From: Catalimonadaceae bacterium JC749
GTDB lineage: Bacteria; Bacteroidota; Bacteroidia; Cytophagales; Cyclobacteriaceae
DNA length: 64,000 nucleotides
Assembly (NCBI GenBank): GCA_021730635.1
Contig: JAJNNC010000003.1
Location: 1-64,000 of the forward strand
Direction of reading: 5' to 3'
In this document: positions 37,769 to 46,409 of the stretch, one piece after another
How the letters are laid out: the number at the start of each line of letters is the position of its first letter
Position numbering within the stretch: position 1 is the stretch's first letter
Program-made: the position numbers and the translations under genes
Notes under the pieces: model-generated
Database searches by the model: none
Seen by the model: only the letters and a program-made list of their open reading frames with translations
Told to the model about the DNA's origin: nothing

Positions 37769-38578
37769 ATGAAAAACATAACTTATATCCTTTTAAGCTG
37801 CCTAGCCATCGTTTCTTTCAGTGCTTGCGAAATTGATAACTATGACTTGCCTAAGGAAACACTCAGAGGGAGAGTGGTGGACGCTGAAACCGGCGAACTC
37901 GTTTTGACTGACCAGGGATCTGAAGGAACACGCGTAAGAATGCGTGAACTTAGCTGGACCGAAACGGAAGTCCCGGATAACTTTGATTTCTACTGTATGA
38001 AAGAAGGGGTGTTTCAGAATACAAAAGTTTTCAAAGGATTTTACAACATTCAGATCGACGGCGCTTTTATTCCGCTGATACGGCTCAACAGTGAAGGGGA
38101 TACCCTTGTCGACGAATCCATTTATACTACTATTGAAGGGGTTACCGAAGTAGAGTTCCGGGTACAGCCTTTTCTGAAAGTGGAATGGGTAGGCGAACCG
38201 ACGGTCAGCAATGGTCAGGTGACCGCGACCATACGGGTAACCCGAGCTGTCAGTCCTGCTGATTTTAAGGCCAAAATCGAACCTATGGGCAATTACAGCG
38301 ATGACATGCTGAATGTAACCGATGTGCGCTTGTTTGTAAGCCAGGTGCCTTTTGTAGGTTACCGCGAATGGGACAACCGCTACACTACTGAGATCAATTA
38401 CGAAGGGAACTCTTTTGAAGCCCTTTTGGGTCAGCCGGTAACGATTACCACGAATGGTCAGATTCCGGCTGGCAGAACTGTTTTTATACGGGCTGCCGCC
38501 CGCATCAACTATGCTACGGAGAATATCAGACGCCACAATTACAATGAGGCGGTGAGAGTGGATATTTCTCCCTACTAA
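37769..38578 (+). CDS. DUF3823 surface lipoprotein
   Basis: A 269-residue lipoprotein (lipobox IVSFSAC) of the DUF3823 family, beginning EIDNYDLPKETLRGRVVDAE and made of two beta-sandwich parts (about residues 25-125 and 125-269). Genes of this family usually lie directly after SusD, as here, and are thought to be surface glycan-binding proteins of polysaccharide-utilisation loci. Its ligand is unknown. A strong hairpin follows before the next gene. Confidence 0.88.
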   Translation: MKNITYILLSCLAIVSFSACEIDNYDLPKETLRGRVVDAETGELVLTDQGSEGTRVRMRELSWTETEVPDNFDFYCMKEGVFQNTKVFKGFYNIQIDGAFIPLIRLNSEGDTLVDESIYTTIEGVTEVEFRVQPFLKVEWVGEPTVSNGQVTATIRVTRAVSPADFKAKIEPMGNYSDDMLNVTDVRLFVSQVPFVGYREWDNRYTTEINYEGNSFEALLGQPVTITTNGQIPAGRTVFIRAAARINYATENIRRHNYNEAVRVDISPY

Positions 38579-38603
38579 ATCATTTGATTGTGTATAAAGG
38601 GCA

Positions 38604-38631
38604 GTCATCTCCTCTGAAGGGGTGAGATGAC
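38604..38631 (+). promoter_or_regulatory. intercistronic hairpin in the second utilisation operon
   Basis: GTCATCTC (38604-38611) and GAGATGAC (38624-38631) form a perfect 8-bp stem with a 12-base loop that can pair further (CTC with GGG). It lies between the DUF3823 stop and the glycosidase-like start and could protect the upstream mRNA or act as a partial terminator that sets lower enzyme expression. Confidence 0.5.
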
Positions 38632-38656
38632 TTCCTTCTAAATAAAAAAACAAACC

Positions 38657-40867
38657 ATGTATAGAAAAAAACGCATCTATCTTACCCTAACGATCATGCT
38701 GGGGGTCATCACCGCCATGCACACCCAGGCCCAGCGGTCAGATCAGACACAAAGAGAGAAAACCGCTTTTCAGACTTCCAATCCCTGGAAACCCGTTACT
38801 GATATCAGGGCTGACGTTGCCATCGTGTACAGTGTGAAAGACCATCATGCCCGTGGAGGCTCAACCTTTGAAAAACGTGTACAGTCGTGGCGCGACCGAG
38901 GGTATACTACCCATTTCATGACCGGCATCGCCTGGGGTGAATACCAGGATTATTTCACCGGAAAGTGGGATGGCAAACCTCACCTGGATGAAGGCCAGGT
39001 AACGCAAAAAGGAGATACCATATGGCATGGACGCATGGTACCTTATATTGTTCCATCCGAAAACTTTCTCAAGTATATGAAGGAAACCCAGATAAAGCGG
39101 GTCATCGATGCCGGGATCGATGCTATTTATCTGGAAGAACCGGAATTCTGGGCCCGGGCCGGATACAGCGAAGCGTTCAAACGGGAATGGAAAGAATACT
39201 ACGGATTCGATTGGCGGCCCCAGCATGAATCCCCTGAAAACACCTACCTGTCTAATAAATTAAAGTACCATCTATATTATCGTGCCCTGGAAGAATGCTT
39301 CAGGTATGCCAAAGAATACGGGAAAAGCAAGGGAATGAATATACGGTGCTATGTTCCCACCCATTCTTTGGTCAACTATTCTCAGTGGCAAATTGTGAGT
39401 CCTGAAGCAAGCCTGGCCTCTCTTCCTACGATGGATGGCTATATTGCCCAGGTATGGACAGGCACCTCTCGCGAACCGAACTATTTCAATGGAAAAGCGA
39501 AAGAGCGGGTATTTGAAACGGCTTATCTGGAGTATGGTTCCATGGAATCCATGACGGCCCCGACGGGCAGGAAAATGTATTTTCTTACCGATCCGATAGA
39601 AGACCGCGCCAAAGATTGGGCAGATTATAAAAAGAATTACCAGGCCACTTTTACTGCCAAGCTGTTGTACCCCAATATTGGCAATTATGAGGTGATGCCC
39701 TGGCCCGACCGTATCTACGAAGGCCTGTATAAGGTGAGCGCCAATAGTGAGGAAAAAGCAACCATTCCCCGTTTCTACTCCACCCAAATGCAGGTCATGA
39801 TCAACACGCTCAATTTTATGCCGGTGTCGGAGAGTAAGTTGACCGGCTCAGCCGGTATCAGTGTATTGATGTCGAATTCGCTGATGTTCCAGCGTTTTCC
39901 GACCCATCAGGGATACGAAGACCCACAACTTTCCAATTTTTACGGACAGGCTCTACCATTTCTCAAGCGTGGCATCCCTATCAAAACCATGCATCTGGAG
40001 AATACTTCCTATTCCGAAACATGGCAAGACACCAAGGTGCTGATCATGTCGTATTCCAACATGAAACCTTTATCGCCCGATGGTCATCAATACATTGCAG
40101 AGTGGGTGAAAAACGGGGGCGTCCTGGTTTATTGCGGCAGAGATATAGACCCCTTCCAAAGTGTGCAGGAATGGTGGAATACCGGGGGCAATCATTATCA
40201 GGCGGCTTCAGAGCACCTGTTTGAAAAGATGGATATCCAACCTTCAGCGGATGAGCATGGAGCATACTCATACGGAAAGGGTACGGTTTATATCATCCGG
40301 CAAGACCCGAAAGAGTTTGTGCTGGAGGCCAATGCTGACAAGGAATTTATCAATATCGTAAAGCAGTTATATGAGCAAAAAGCCAAGGCTGGCACTTTAC
40401 AATTCAAGAACAATTTCTACCTGGCACGCGGACCTTACGATCTGGTTTCCGTACTGGACGAAAGTGTGAGCGATGAGCCTTACGTGCTGAAAGGGCGGTT
40501 GGTTGATCTGTTTGATCCCAAGCTGCCTATGCTGAAAGAGAAAACCGTACAACCCGGCGAACAAGCCTTTTTATTTAATGTGGACCGTGTGACAGACCAA
40601 CAGAAACCCCAGGTGCTGGCTTCGGCATCCCGGGTGTATGAGGAGAAAGTTGCCAATGGCAGTTATTCCTTTGTTGCCAAAAGCCCCTTGAACACAACCA
40701 ATGTGATGCGGATACTTTTGCCCAAAAACCCAACGAGATATAAGGTTTACGATCATACAGGAGCCCCAATAAAAGAGGCTTCCTGGGAATGGGACAATGA
40801 AAGCAAGACAGGGTTGATGACTTTCGAAAATAATCCGGAGGGAGTAAAAGTAGTTTTGAATTGGTAA
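38657..40867 (+). CDS. exported glycosidase-like protein of the second utilisation locus
   Basis: A 736-residue exported protein (signal peptide ending MHTQAQ). Residues about 50-380 look like a TIM-barrel glycoside hydrolase: AGIDAIYLEEPEFWARAGYS places a Glu pair at a strand end where retaining enzymes keep an acid/base, and YGFDWRPQHESPEN and GYIAQVWTGTSR follow. Residues about 390-560 resemble a beta-galactosidase trimerisation (flavodoxin-like) domain (ISVLMSNSLMFQ ... VLIMSYSNMKPLSPDGHQYI, then VLVYCGRD), and a beta-rich C-terminus ends the protein. I cannot name a GH family. It is the only enzyme of the locus in view and probably acts in the periplasm on the imported oligosaccharide. 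Confidence 0.65.
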   Translation: MYRKKRIYLTLTIMLGVITAMHTQAQRSDQTQREKTAFQTSNPWKPVTDIRADVAIVYSVKDHHARGGSTFEKRVQSWRDRGYTTHFMTGIAWGEYQDYFTGKWDGKPHLDEGQVTQKGDTIWHGRMVPYIVPSENFLKYMKETQIKRVIDAGIDAIYLEEPEFWARAGYSEAFKREWKEYYGFDWRPQHESPENTYLSNKLKYHLYYRALEECFRYAKEYGKSKGMNIRCYVPTHSLVNYSQWQIVSPEASLASLPTMDGYIAQVWTGTSREPNYFNGKAKERVFETAYLEYGSMESMTAPTGRKMYFLTDPIEDRAKDWADYKKNYQATFTAKLLYPNIGNYEVMPWPDRIYEGLYKVSANSEEKATIPRFYSTQMQVMINTLNFMPVSESKLTGSAGISVLMSNSLMFQRFPTHQGYEDPQLSNFYGQALPFLKRGIPIKTMHLENTSYSETWQDTKVLIMSYSNMKPLSPDGHQYIAEWVKNGGVLVYCGRDIDPFQSVQEWWNTGGNHYQAASEHLFEKMDIQPSADEHGAYSYGKGTVYIIRQDPKEFVLEANADKEFINIVKQLYEQKAKAGTLQFKNNFYLARGPYDLVSVLDESVSDEPYVLKGRLVDLFDPKLPMLKEKTVQPGEQAFLFNVDRVTDQQKPQVLASASRVYEEKVANGSYSFVAKSPLNTTNVMRILLPKNPTRYKVYDHTGAPIKEASWEWDNESKTGLMTFENNPEGVKVVLNW

Positions 40868-40924
40868 GCAACCTGAGAAAGGAATCTCAATAGCGGCTTA
40901 TCAGGTAGCCTGGAAACGCTTCAT

Positions 40925-40984
40925 GGCCAGGGTAGAAAGCAGTAAAGGTACATATCTGCCTCTGTGTCACTACCCTGGCCTTTT
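40925..40984 (+). terminator. rho-independent terminator of the second utilisation operon
   Basis: GGCCAGGGTAG (40925-40935) and CTACCCTGGCC (40970-40980) form a perfect 11-bp stem followed by TTTT. A small nested stem, GCAG (40939-40942) with CTGC (40956-40959), closes the loop. It is the strongest terminator in the window and marks the operon end. Confidence 0.8.
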
Positions 40985-41020
40985 CAAAGTAATTAAACAG
41001 TGGCTTATCATTTTTTTAGA

Positions 41021-41938
41021 CTATATTTTAGCAACGGGCGATCCCAATTCATCCATCCACGCTTCAATGTATGAAAGTAGCGCTTGCAGGTCTGGACTAC
41101 TGCCGTTTTCAACATAGGCGCCTAAGATCGCAAGACCAAGGGCCATACAATGGGTGATTTCAAGGTTGAGATGTAGACCAAGACTATACCCTACATTGAA
41201 ATAATCTGTAAAATTTCTGATTTTTTTGCTTGAAATAGCGCTCCTGGCCCTCCATGTAAAGTTTTGATCTTTGTAGAAAGCCCGGGCCTGATAAATTGAA
41301 AGAATCAATATTCGATCGATTTTTACGGTCTCTAAAAGGTATTGCGCTATTTCATGAACGGTAGGTGACTTACCCGAAAGCTGTCCATACCATAACGTCC
41401 ACAATTTAGCTGCTGCCTGCTCATTGATTACCAAAGAAACCCGTCCATGCAACGAGAAATCACTGATAATGTCCAGTATCTCATCTACCTCATATCCCAT
41501 TTTTTTGGTAGGATCTCCCAAATAAAAAATAAAGTCAAAATCATTTCTCTGAAGCGGCTTGATGACATCAAAACGCAGGCGATCCCACAAATCAGAAGCA
41601 TGTTGAAAATTTGACCAATCTGAAAAAGCAATGATCTGGCAATCATGAAGAAGATTTTTCATGCCTTCACTTCCAAGATTCCTGTCAAGAAGCTGTTGTG
41701 GGTTATGACTAGCATTTTCCAGCGTAAGATTGATAGCTGACAGTGCTTCATGCTGCGGGGAGTGTTTGAAGGTCAGGCTTCTAATGCCTATTTCTGCTAA
41801 AATTGCTGGCTGATAAGATTCATACAGCATGCTGAGGGGTGCTTGATCCTTACCTTTCCCCGCTGCTATGATTGAGCTATCTGTTTTTTGTATAGTTTCA
41901 AAAAGCTCTGAAAGTATGTTTTGTGTAGTAGCCATCAT
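41021..41938 (-). CDS. degenerate PfkB/ribokinase-like protein
   Basis: A 305-residue protein with no signal peptide. The C-terminal part, NFTDYFNVGYSLGLHLNLEI followed by ALGLAILGAYVENGSSPDL, aligns by eye with the ribokinase/PfkB end (GAGDAFNAGF ... AN.AGA), keeping the Asp but losing the Gly-rich anion hole. The middle part, DFDFIFYLGDPTKK and a later RVSLVINEQAAAKLW, fits the fold, while the usual N-terminal sugar-binding GGN block is missing. A binding protein or altered kinase is likely. A direct-repeat operator of the local family lies 225 bases upstream (42163-42200). The family call is tentative. Confidence 0.5.
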   Translation of the reverse strand: MMATTQNILSELFETIQKTDSSIIAAGKGKDQAPLSMLYESYQPAILAEIGIRSLTFKHSPQHEALSAINLTLENASHNPQQLLDRNLGSEGMKNLLHDCQIIAFSDWSNFQHASDLWDRLRFDVIKPLQRNDFDFIFYLGDPTKKMGYEVDEILDIISDFSLHGRVSLVINEQAAAKLWTLWYGQLSGKSPTVHEIAQYLLETVKIDRILILSIYQARAFYKDQNFTWRARSAISSKKIRNFTDYFNVGYSLGLHLNLEITHCMALGLAILGAYVENGSSPDLQALLSYIEAWMDELGSPVAKI

Positions 41939-42338
41939 CTTTTTGGTTTTATTTATTTTTGGAACTGACCTATTGCCTTTGATCGCTTTCGCGCTGTTAG
42001 CAGAAAATCTTTGATTTATCGTGTTGCCACCCTAAAGGCCTTATTTTAATAGCTGACTATTTGCATGCCATTCCTTTCGTTTTATTGAAAACTTTAGAAA
42101 GCCACGTTTAACACGATATGTACCCCTTTCAACCATGTAAAAAGAATGTAGCTGAACACCTCTGCACCCCATTTTCTGAGGTAAACCCAACATTTCTGGG
42201 TTGCCACCATTTATCCGCTTTCTCTTGCCCAAGTAATTTTTCAGGATTATGATAAAAGGGTAGCGGCAGACTGCTAGCGATACACTCAGCGCCCAGTGCC
42301 ATAATCAGATCACGACTGACGGATCAAACTTTAATAGG
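41939..42338. other. intergenic region with operator C
   Basis: The 400-base region upstream of the PfkB-like gene holds the tandem repeat site at 42163-42200 and no convincing gene. A 63-codon minus frame at 42041-42232 overlaps the site and is not accepted. Confidence 0.45.
42163..42200 (-). promoter_or_regulatory. tandem direct-repeat operator, site C
   Basis: Read on the minus strand, the first 19-mer is CCCAGAAATGTTGGGTTTA (42200-42182), which also contains the inverted pair ACCCA/TGGGT. The second, weaker unit is CCTCAGAAAATGGGGTGCA (42181-42163). The first unit matches sites A (45453) and B (47825) closely and has the same orientation toward its downstream gene as they do. Confidence 0.5.
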
Positions 42339-44369
42339 CTAAGTAGTGATTATTTTGCGAATACCCAGTTTTTCTATGCGGTACTCGAGTGTAGAGGGTT
42401 TCAGGTTCAATAACTCAGCAGCACCTCCACTCCCCCTGATGCGTCCGTTGGTTTGCCTGAGAATGGATAGGATGTATTCTCTTTCTGTCTCTTGTTGCAT
42501 CTGTTTTACTTCTTTCAAATTTTTGGGCTGCGCATCAGCGCCCTGTTTCTGGTCTGGCATGTTGTGATCAGCCTGTGCAGAGGGTGATTCCATTGAAAAC
42601 AGGTTATGGCTCAAAGAACGACCCAATGCCAAAGGCTCCTGACTGTTGTGGAGAATAACGGCCTGTTCCATCACGTTTTCCAATTCACGAATATTTCCGG
42701 GCCAGGAATAATTGACCAGTTGTTGAAGAGAACTATGGCTGATACCCCGGAAAGGTCTGCCCATTTTTCTCGCCGATCGCTGCGCAAAAAAGGCAGCTAG
42801 TTGTGGTATATCACTCTTACGGTCGCGCAAAGGAGGCAAGGTAATGGGGAAAGTTGACAGCCGGAAATACAAATCCATCCGGAAGCGTCCTTCATGCACT
42901 TCCTTTTCCAGATTACGGTTGGTAGCCGTAATGACGCGCACATCCGTTTTAATGAGTTGATTGCTTCCCACCCGTTCAATTTCTTTTTCCTGTAAGACCC
43001 TCAATAGCTTTACCTGAAGCTCTAAGGGCATCTCCCCAATTTCATCTAAAAAAATAGTACCTCCCTTTGCCAGTTCAAACTTACCCACTCGTTTATCAGT
43101 GGCCCCGGTAAAGGCGCCTTTCTCATGACCGAAAAGTTCGGATTCAATAAGGGAAGCGGGCAAAGCTGCGCAGTTAATTTTCACCAGGATTTTGTCCTTA
43201 CGGGAAGATAAGTTATGGATAGCCCGGGCAAAAAGTTCTTTACCTGTACCACTCTCACCCAAAATCAACACATTGGCATCGGTAGGGGCTACCTGCGAAA
43301 CCTGATCAAAAACCTTCAACAGGGTTTGGCTCGTGCCAATGATTTCTTCAAAGTTGGCGGTTGTTTTTACTTCCTCCTGCAGATAGGTCTTTTCCAGCTG
43401 AAGTTGCTCGCTGAGCTTTGCAATCTGCTCGTGAGCGAACACCCGATCCAGGGTGAGTATCATGGGTTGTTCCAATCGTTCTAATAAATTCAGATGGCCA
43501 GACAGGTATGCCTCAGGCTTACGACTATACAATGATAGAAGAATCTGTTCTCCTTGCACCAGTTGCATGGGGAAAACCAGCACTGATGCTAACCGGTATG
43601 TATTGGCAAGCAGTTGTACGAATTGATTTTTTCTGGCTAAAGATTCAAAATCACTTTGGTTAAATCGTTTTGGATTTTTAGTTACCTTTTCAGATAGCAT
43701 TTCCTGGAGCCGCTCAACCGGGACCTTTGTCAACTGTGACAGATCATGCAACGCAATGGATTGATACTCCTCAAATCCAGTCCGATAAAAGACATAGCTT
43801 AGTGTTGAGGAATCCTTTTGATAATGCAATGTTAAAAAATCAAAGGGTATATGAAGCTGGAGCAGCATAGCCACTTTTAACAGCTTCTCATCCCAATCTT
43901 CTTTACCAGATAAAGTATTCGTAAGGGCAATCTGCAGGGCTTTTTCTTCCCCTAGCTTCCTTTCAACACTATGCTCATATTTGTAACGCGCAATTTCAAG
44001 GGTAGTGAGGAGGTCTTGATCCCGAAAAGGTTTCACAATGTAACCACTGGGTTTGGTAGCTTTTACTTCTTCCAATACGCCTTGGTTATCGTTGGCAGAA
44101 ATATAAATGAAAGGTATATTGACTTCTTCTAATTGCTTGGCAAGGTCGATACCGGTTTTTTCTCCTTTCAGATATATGTCCAGTAACACTATATCTGGTT
44201 TCTGTTTCTCCATTAAAACTTCGGCCTTGTCTACTGCATTGGCTATCCCTATGACTGAATATCCTGCCTCGGATAATGTCAGTTTCAAATCATTCGCAAC
44301 AACAAACTCATCCTCTACTATTAAAATCTGGTAGGGATTGACAGGGGGAGTAGCTTTATTTAATGACAT
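42339..44369 (-). CDS. sigma-54 activator with receiver and GAF-like domains (FhlA-like end)
   Basis: A 676-residue response regulator. Residues 10-130 form a receiver domain (phospho-acceptor Asp64 in IVLLDIYLKG, acidic pair E19/D20). Residues about 150-320 resemble a GAF domain. Residues about 345-575 are the AAA+ sigma-54 domain with Walker A GESGTGKELFARAIH near 370, the sigma-54 contact loop GAFTGA near 420 and Walker B GGTIFLDEIGE. The C-terminal Fis-type helix-turn-helix (GRIRGSGGAAELLNLKPSTL) is like FhlA. No partner kinase is adjacent; the TPR kinase at 52639 is the only one in view. It should drive sigma-54 promoters; I saw no perfect GG-N10-GC site nearby. Confidence 0.9.
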   Translation of the reverse strand: MSLNKATPPVNPYQILIVEDEFVVANDLKLTLSEAGYSVIGIANAVDKAEVLMEKQKPDIVLLDIYLKGEKTGIDLAKQLEEVNIPFIYISANDNQGVLEEVKATKPSGYIVKPFRDQDLLTTLEIARYKYEHSVERKLGEEKALQIALTNTLSGKEDWDEKLLKVAMLLQLHIPFDFLTLHYQKDSSTLSYVFYRTGFEEYQSIALHDLSQLTKVPVERLQEMLSEKVTKNPKRFNQSDFESLARKNQFVQLLANTYRLASVLVFPMQLVQGEQILLSLYSRKPEAYLSGHLNLLERLEQPMILTLDRVFAHEQIAKLSEQLQLEKTYLQEEVKTTANFEEIIGTSQTLLKVFDQVSQVAPTDANVLILGESGTGKELFARAIHNLSSRKDKILVKINCAALPASLIESELFGHEKGAFTGATDKRVGKFELAKGGTIFLDEIGEMPLELQVKLLRVLQEKEIERVGSNQLIKTDVRVITATNRNLEKEVHEGRFRMDLYFRLSTFPITLPPLRDRKSDIPQLAAFFAQRSARKMGRPFRGISHSSLQQLVNYSWPGNIRELENVMEQAVILHNSQEPLALGRSLSHNLFSMESPSAQADHNMPDQKQGADAQPKNLKEVKQMQQETEREYILSILRQTNGRIRGSGGAAELLNLKPSTLEYRIEKLGIRKIITT

Positions 44370-44747
44370 GGCTTCAAATGTTTAATGATGCATTCCTGAA
44401 ATTATTTTGAGCTAGCCAATAGAATTATCATAAAGACAGATAATTAAATTGGCTTACTGGCTATGATGTAATCATCTCCCTCATGTATTAGCCACTGAAA
44501 CATCTTCTGAAGGTAGTGAAAATCCTTCAAAAAACGAACCTGGCCTTTGCCATTACATGAAACAATATTCGGTCATTTAAACCATATAGAAAAGTATCTA
44601 TCTTTTCATGCTTTCTTCCATTCATGCATGATGATGCAATTGAATATTCAACATCTCTGATTTGTATTATTATATGATTGTCCATTCGGATAATTTTTCT
44701 TGGCCCCTGATTATTCTGTGGCACTGAGCATAATTCAGACACACTCC

Positions 44748-44785
44748 CCCAAAAAATTTGGATATGCCTGAATTATTTGGATTTA
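44748..44785 (+). promoter_or_regulatory. tandem direct-repeat operator, site D
   Basis: CCCAAAAAATTTGGATATG (44748-44766) matches the second unit of site B at 17 of 19 positions when R is allowed where the units differ. It is followed directly by CCTGAATTATTTGGATTTA (44767-44785), a weaker second unit. It lies 175 bases before the SnoaL-like start and could also serve the divergent sigma-54 activator. Confidence 0.45.
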
Positions 44786-44913
44786 TTCAAAAAAAATTTC
44801 ACGATCCATAGCAACTACCCTGAATACATGAGCTTAATGATTCATATTTACGCTATAAAATATACCCAATCAAACCTTTTTATTCCTCAACTCCTTTTAA
44901 GGAGGCTGGCATA

Positions 44914-44936
44914 TACCTTGAGTTATCCTCAAGGTA
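44914..44936 (+). promoter_or_regulatory. perfect inverted repeat just before the SnoaL-like gene
   Basis: TACCTTGAG (44914-44922) and CTCAAGGTA (44928-44936) flank a 5-base spacer and end 23 bases before the start. It is either a repressor operator or an RNA hairpin that could block translation. Confidence 0.45.
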
Positions 44937-44959
44937 GTATTCACACTTCTACCACGAGT

Positions 44960-45400
44960 ATGATGAATAACAAACAAATTATTGAAGGGCTTTATCAAAA
45001 TATGTTTGAGCGTAATATCAGTAAAGTTCTGCCTGTATTAGATGAACATATAAAGATTTGGGTGCCAAAATCCTTGCCTTTCGGAGGGGAGTTCCTTGGC
45101 AGAGAGGGTTTTATCGCTATGGTATCTAAGCTCAATCAGATCTGGGAAGACCTCAAGGTCCTCTATCTGCATTATTATCTGCCGGAAACAACCGGTACTG
45201 ATCATGTATTGGTTCATGGCAAATTGGAGGGGAAAGTCTTTCAGGCTGAAGAGTCCTACACCTTTCATTTTATCAGCCAATGGCTTTTAAAAGAGAATAG
45301 AATCATAGAACATAGCGTTTTTTTTGAAGATACATCTGAATTACTTCAATACATAAATAACCACACAAACAGTTCTAATCATTTGCTTAATGGATTGTAA
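44960..45400 (+). CDS. SnoaL-like / NTF2-fold protein
   Basis: A protein of about 146 residues with the SnoaL-like NTF2 fold: MMNNKQIIEGLYQNMFERNI, LDEHIKIWVPKSLPFGGEFL and a later LVHGKLEGKVFQAEESYTFH, ending in IIEHSVFFEDTSELLQYIN. Members bind or isomerise small hydrophobic compounds, and many have no known reaction. The open frame extends to 44777, but the homologous part starts at the double Met at 44960, which I take as the start. It is preceded by site D and an inverted repeat and followed, after 236 bases, by the NmrA gene on the same strand. Confidence 0.75.
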   Translation: MMNNKQIIEGLYQNMFERNISKVLPVLDEHIKIWVPKSLPFGGEFLGREGFIAMVSKLNQIWEDLKVLYLHYYLPETTGTDHVLVHGKLEGKVFQAEESYTFHFISQWLLKENRIIEHSVFFEDTSELLQYINNHTNSSNHLLNGL

Positions 45401-45452
45401 GCGTCAATGGAAAAAGACTGTTCCAAGAATGCCCGGAAATTACTATGAATTA

Positions 45453-45490
45453 CCCAGGTATTTTGGGTTTGTATAAATAGTCTGGATACC
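45453..45490 (+). promoter_or_regulatory. tandem direct-repeat operator, site A
   Basis: The first unit is CCCAGGTATTTTGGGTTTG (45453-45471), containing ACCCA/TGGGT as an inverted pair. The second, weaker unit is TATAAATAGTCTGGATACC (45472-45490). A TTTG at 45510-45513 lies 20 bases past the repeats, as expected for a -7 box behind an activator site. The homologous block with site B reaches to about 45595, 147 bases past the repeats to the NmrA start. Confidence 0.55.
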
Positions 45491-45636
45491 CATTCCTGTA
45501 AGCTACCAGTTTGTTAATGGGCAAAAAAGGCCTTCCATCGATTTAAATTAACATTATCAGGATTTTTTTTCTCCCTCCCTTCCGTGGCATACCAATAGCC
45601 TGAAAAATCCAAAGTAGAACCATAAAAAAACAAATC

Positions 45637-46398
45637 ATGAAAATTGTAGTAATTGGCGGTAGCGGGCTTATTGGATCTAAGCTCGTCAGCAAGCTTCGTC
45701 AGCACGGCCAAGAGGTCATCGCAGCATCCCCTGACTCCGGAGTGAACACCATTACCGGGGAAGGACTGGCTGAAGTGCTCACAGACACCCAGGTAGTCGT
45801 AGATGTAGCTAATTCTCCTTCCTTTGAAGACAGTGCTGTCATGGAATTCTTTGAAACATCGGGTCGCCATTTATTGGCTGCGGAAGCTGTTGCCGGGGTC
45901 AAACATCATGTGGCCTTATCAGTAGTAGGTACAGACCGGCTCCAGGAAAGTGGTTACTTTCGTGCCAAACAGGCCCAGGAAAACCTGATCAAAAAATCGG
46001 GTATCTCTTATTCCATCGTTCATTCTACGCAGTTTTTTGAGTTTTTGCGTAGCATTGCTGCCGCTGGCGCAGTAGGTGAAGAAATTCATATATCACCGGC
46101 TCCCTTTCAACCCATTGCCTCTGAGGATGTGGCAGCAGCCATGGCAGAGGTTACCATGGGAAAACCCATCAATGGTATCATAGAGATTGCAGGCCCAGAG
46201 CGAATCAGTCTGGCTGAACTCGTACAGCGCTATCTGAACAAGATGGGAGATACACGAAAGGTAGTGGCAGATAGGCATGCCCGTTACTATGGTGCCGAGT
46301 TGAACGAACACACCCTGGTTCCTGAAAACGGTGCCAGGATCGGCTCGATTGATTTTGAGACCTGGTTTAGTAACCAGAAAATTGTAATTAACCATTAA
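45637..46398 (+). CDS. NmrA-like NAD(P)-binding protein
   Basis: A 253-residue atypical short-chain dehydrogenase. The dinucleotide motif is IVVIGGSGLIGSKLVSKL at residues 3-20, and the NmrA-like block VKHHVALSVVGTDRLQESGY with FRAKQAQENLIKKSG is in the middle. The YxxxK pair is replaced by FRAKQ, so a redox sensor or non-classical reductase is more likely than a typical dehydrogenase. It is preceded by site A and followed 11 bases later by an alpha/beta-hydrolase gene, with which it is surely co-transcribed. A fragment of a paralog lies at 57020-57166. Confidence 0.85.
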   Translation: MKIVVIGGSGLIGSKLVSKLRQHGQEVIAASPDSGVNTITGEGLAEVLTDTQVVVDVANSPSFEDSAVMEFFETSGRHLLAAEAVAGVKHHVALSVVGTDRLQESGYFRAKQAQENLIKKSGISYSIVHSTQFFEFLRSIAAAGAVGEEIHISPAPFQPIASEDVAAAMAEVTMGKPINGIIEIAGPERISLAELVQRYLNKMGDTRKVVADRHARYYGAELNEHTLVPENGARIGSIDFETWFSNQKIVINH

Positions 46399-46409
46399 AT
46401 CACAAATCA

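Larger units (their letters stand above)
44370..44959. other. divergent intergenic region with operator D and an inverted repeat
   Basis: This 590-base region between the sigma-54 activator (minus) and the SnoaL-like gene (plus) holds site D at 44748-44785 and a 9-bp inverted repeat at 44914-44936. Although the frame stays open from 44777, the residues before 44960 look non-coding. Confidence 0.5.

Noticed and set aside
42041-42232. 63-codon minus frame over operator site C
   Set aside because: It lies in the upstream region of the PfkB-like gene and covers a repeat site; no homology seen.
45510-45540. Possible sigma-54 promoter served by the 42339 activator
   Set aside because: No GG-N10-GC pair fits at this or the other nearby promoters that I read.
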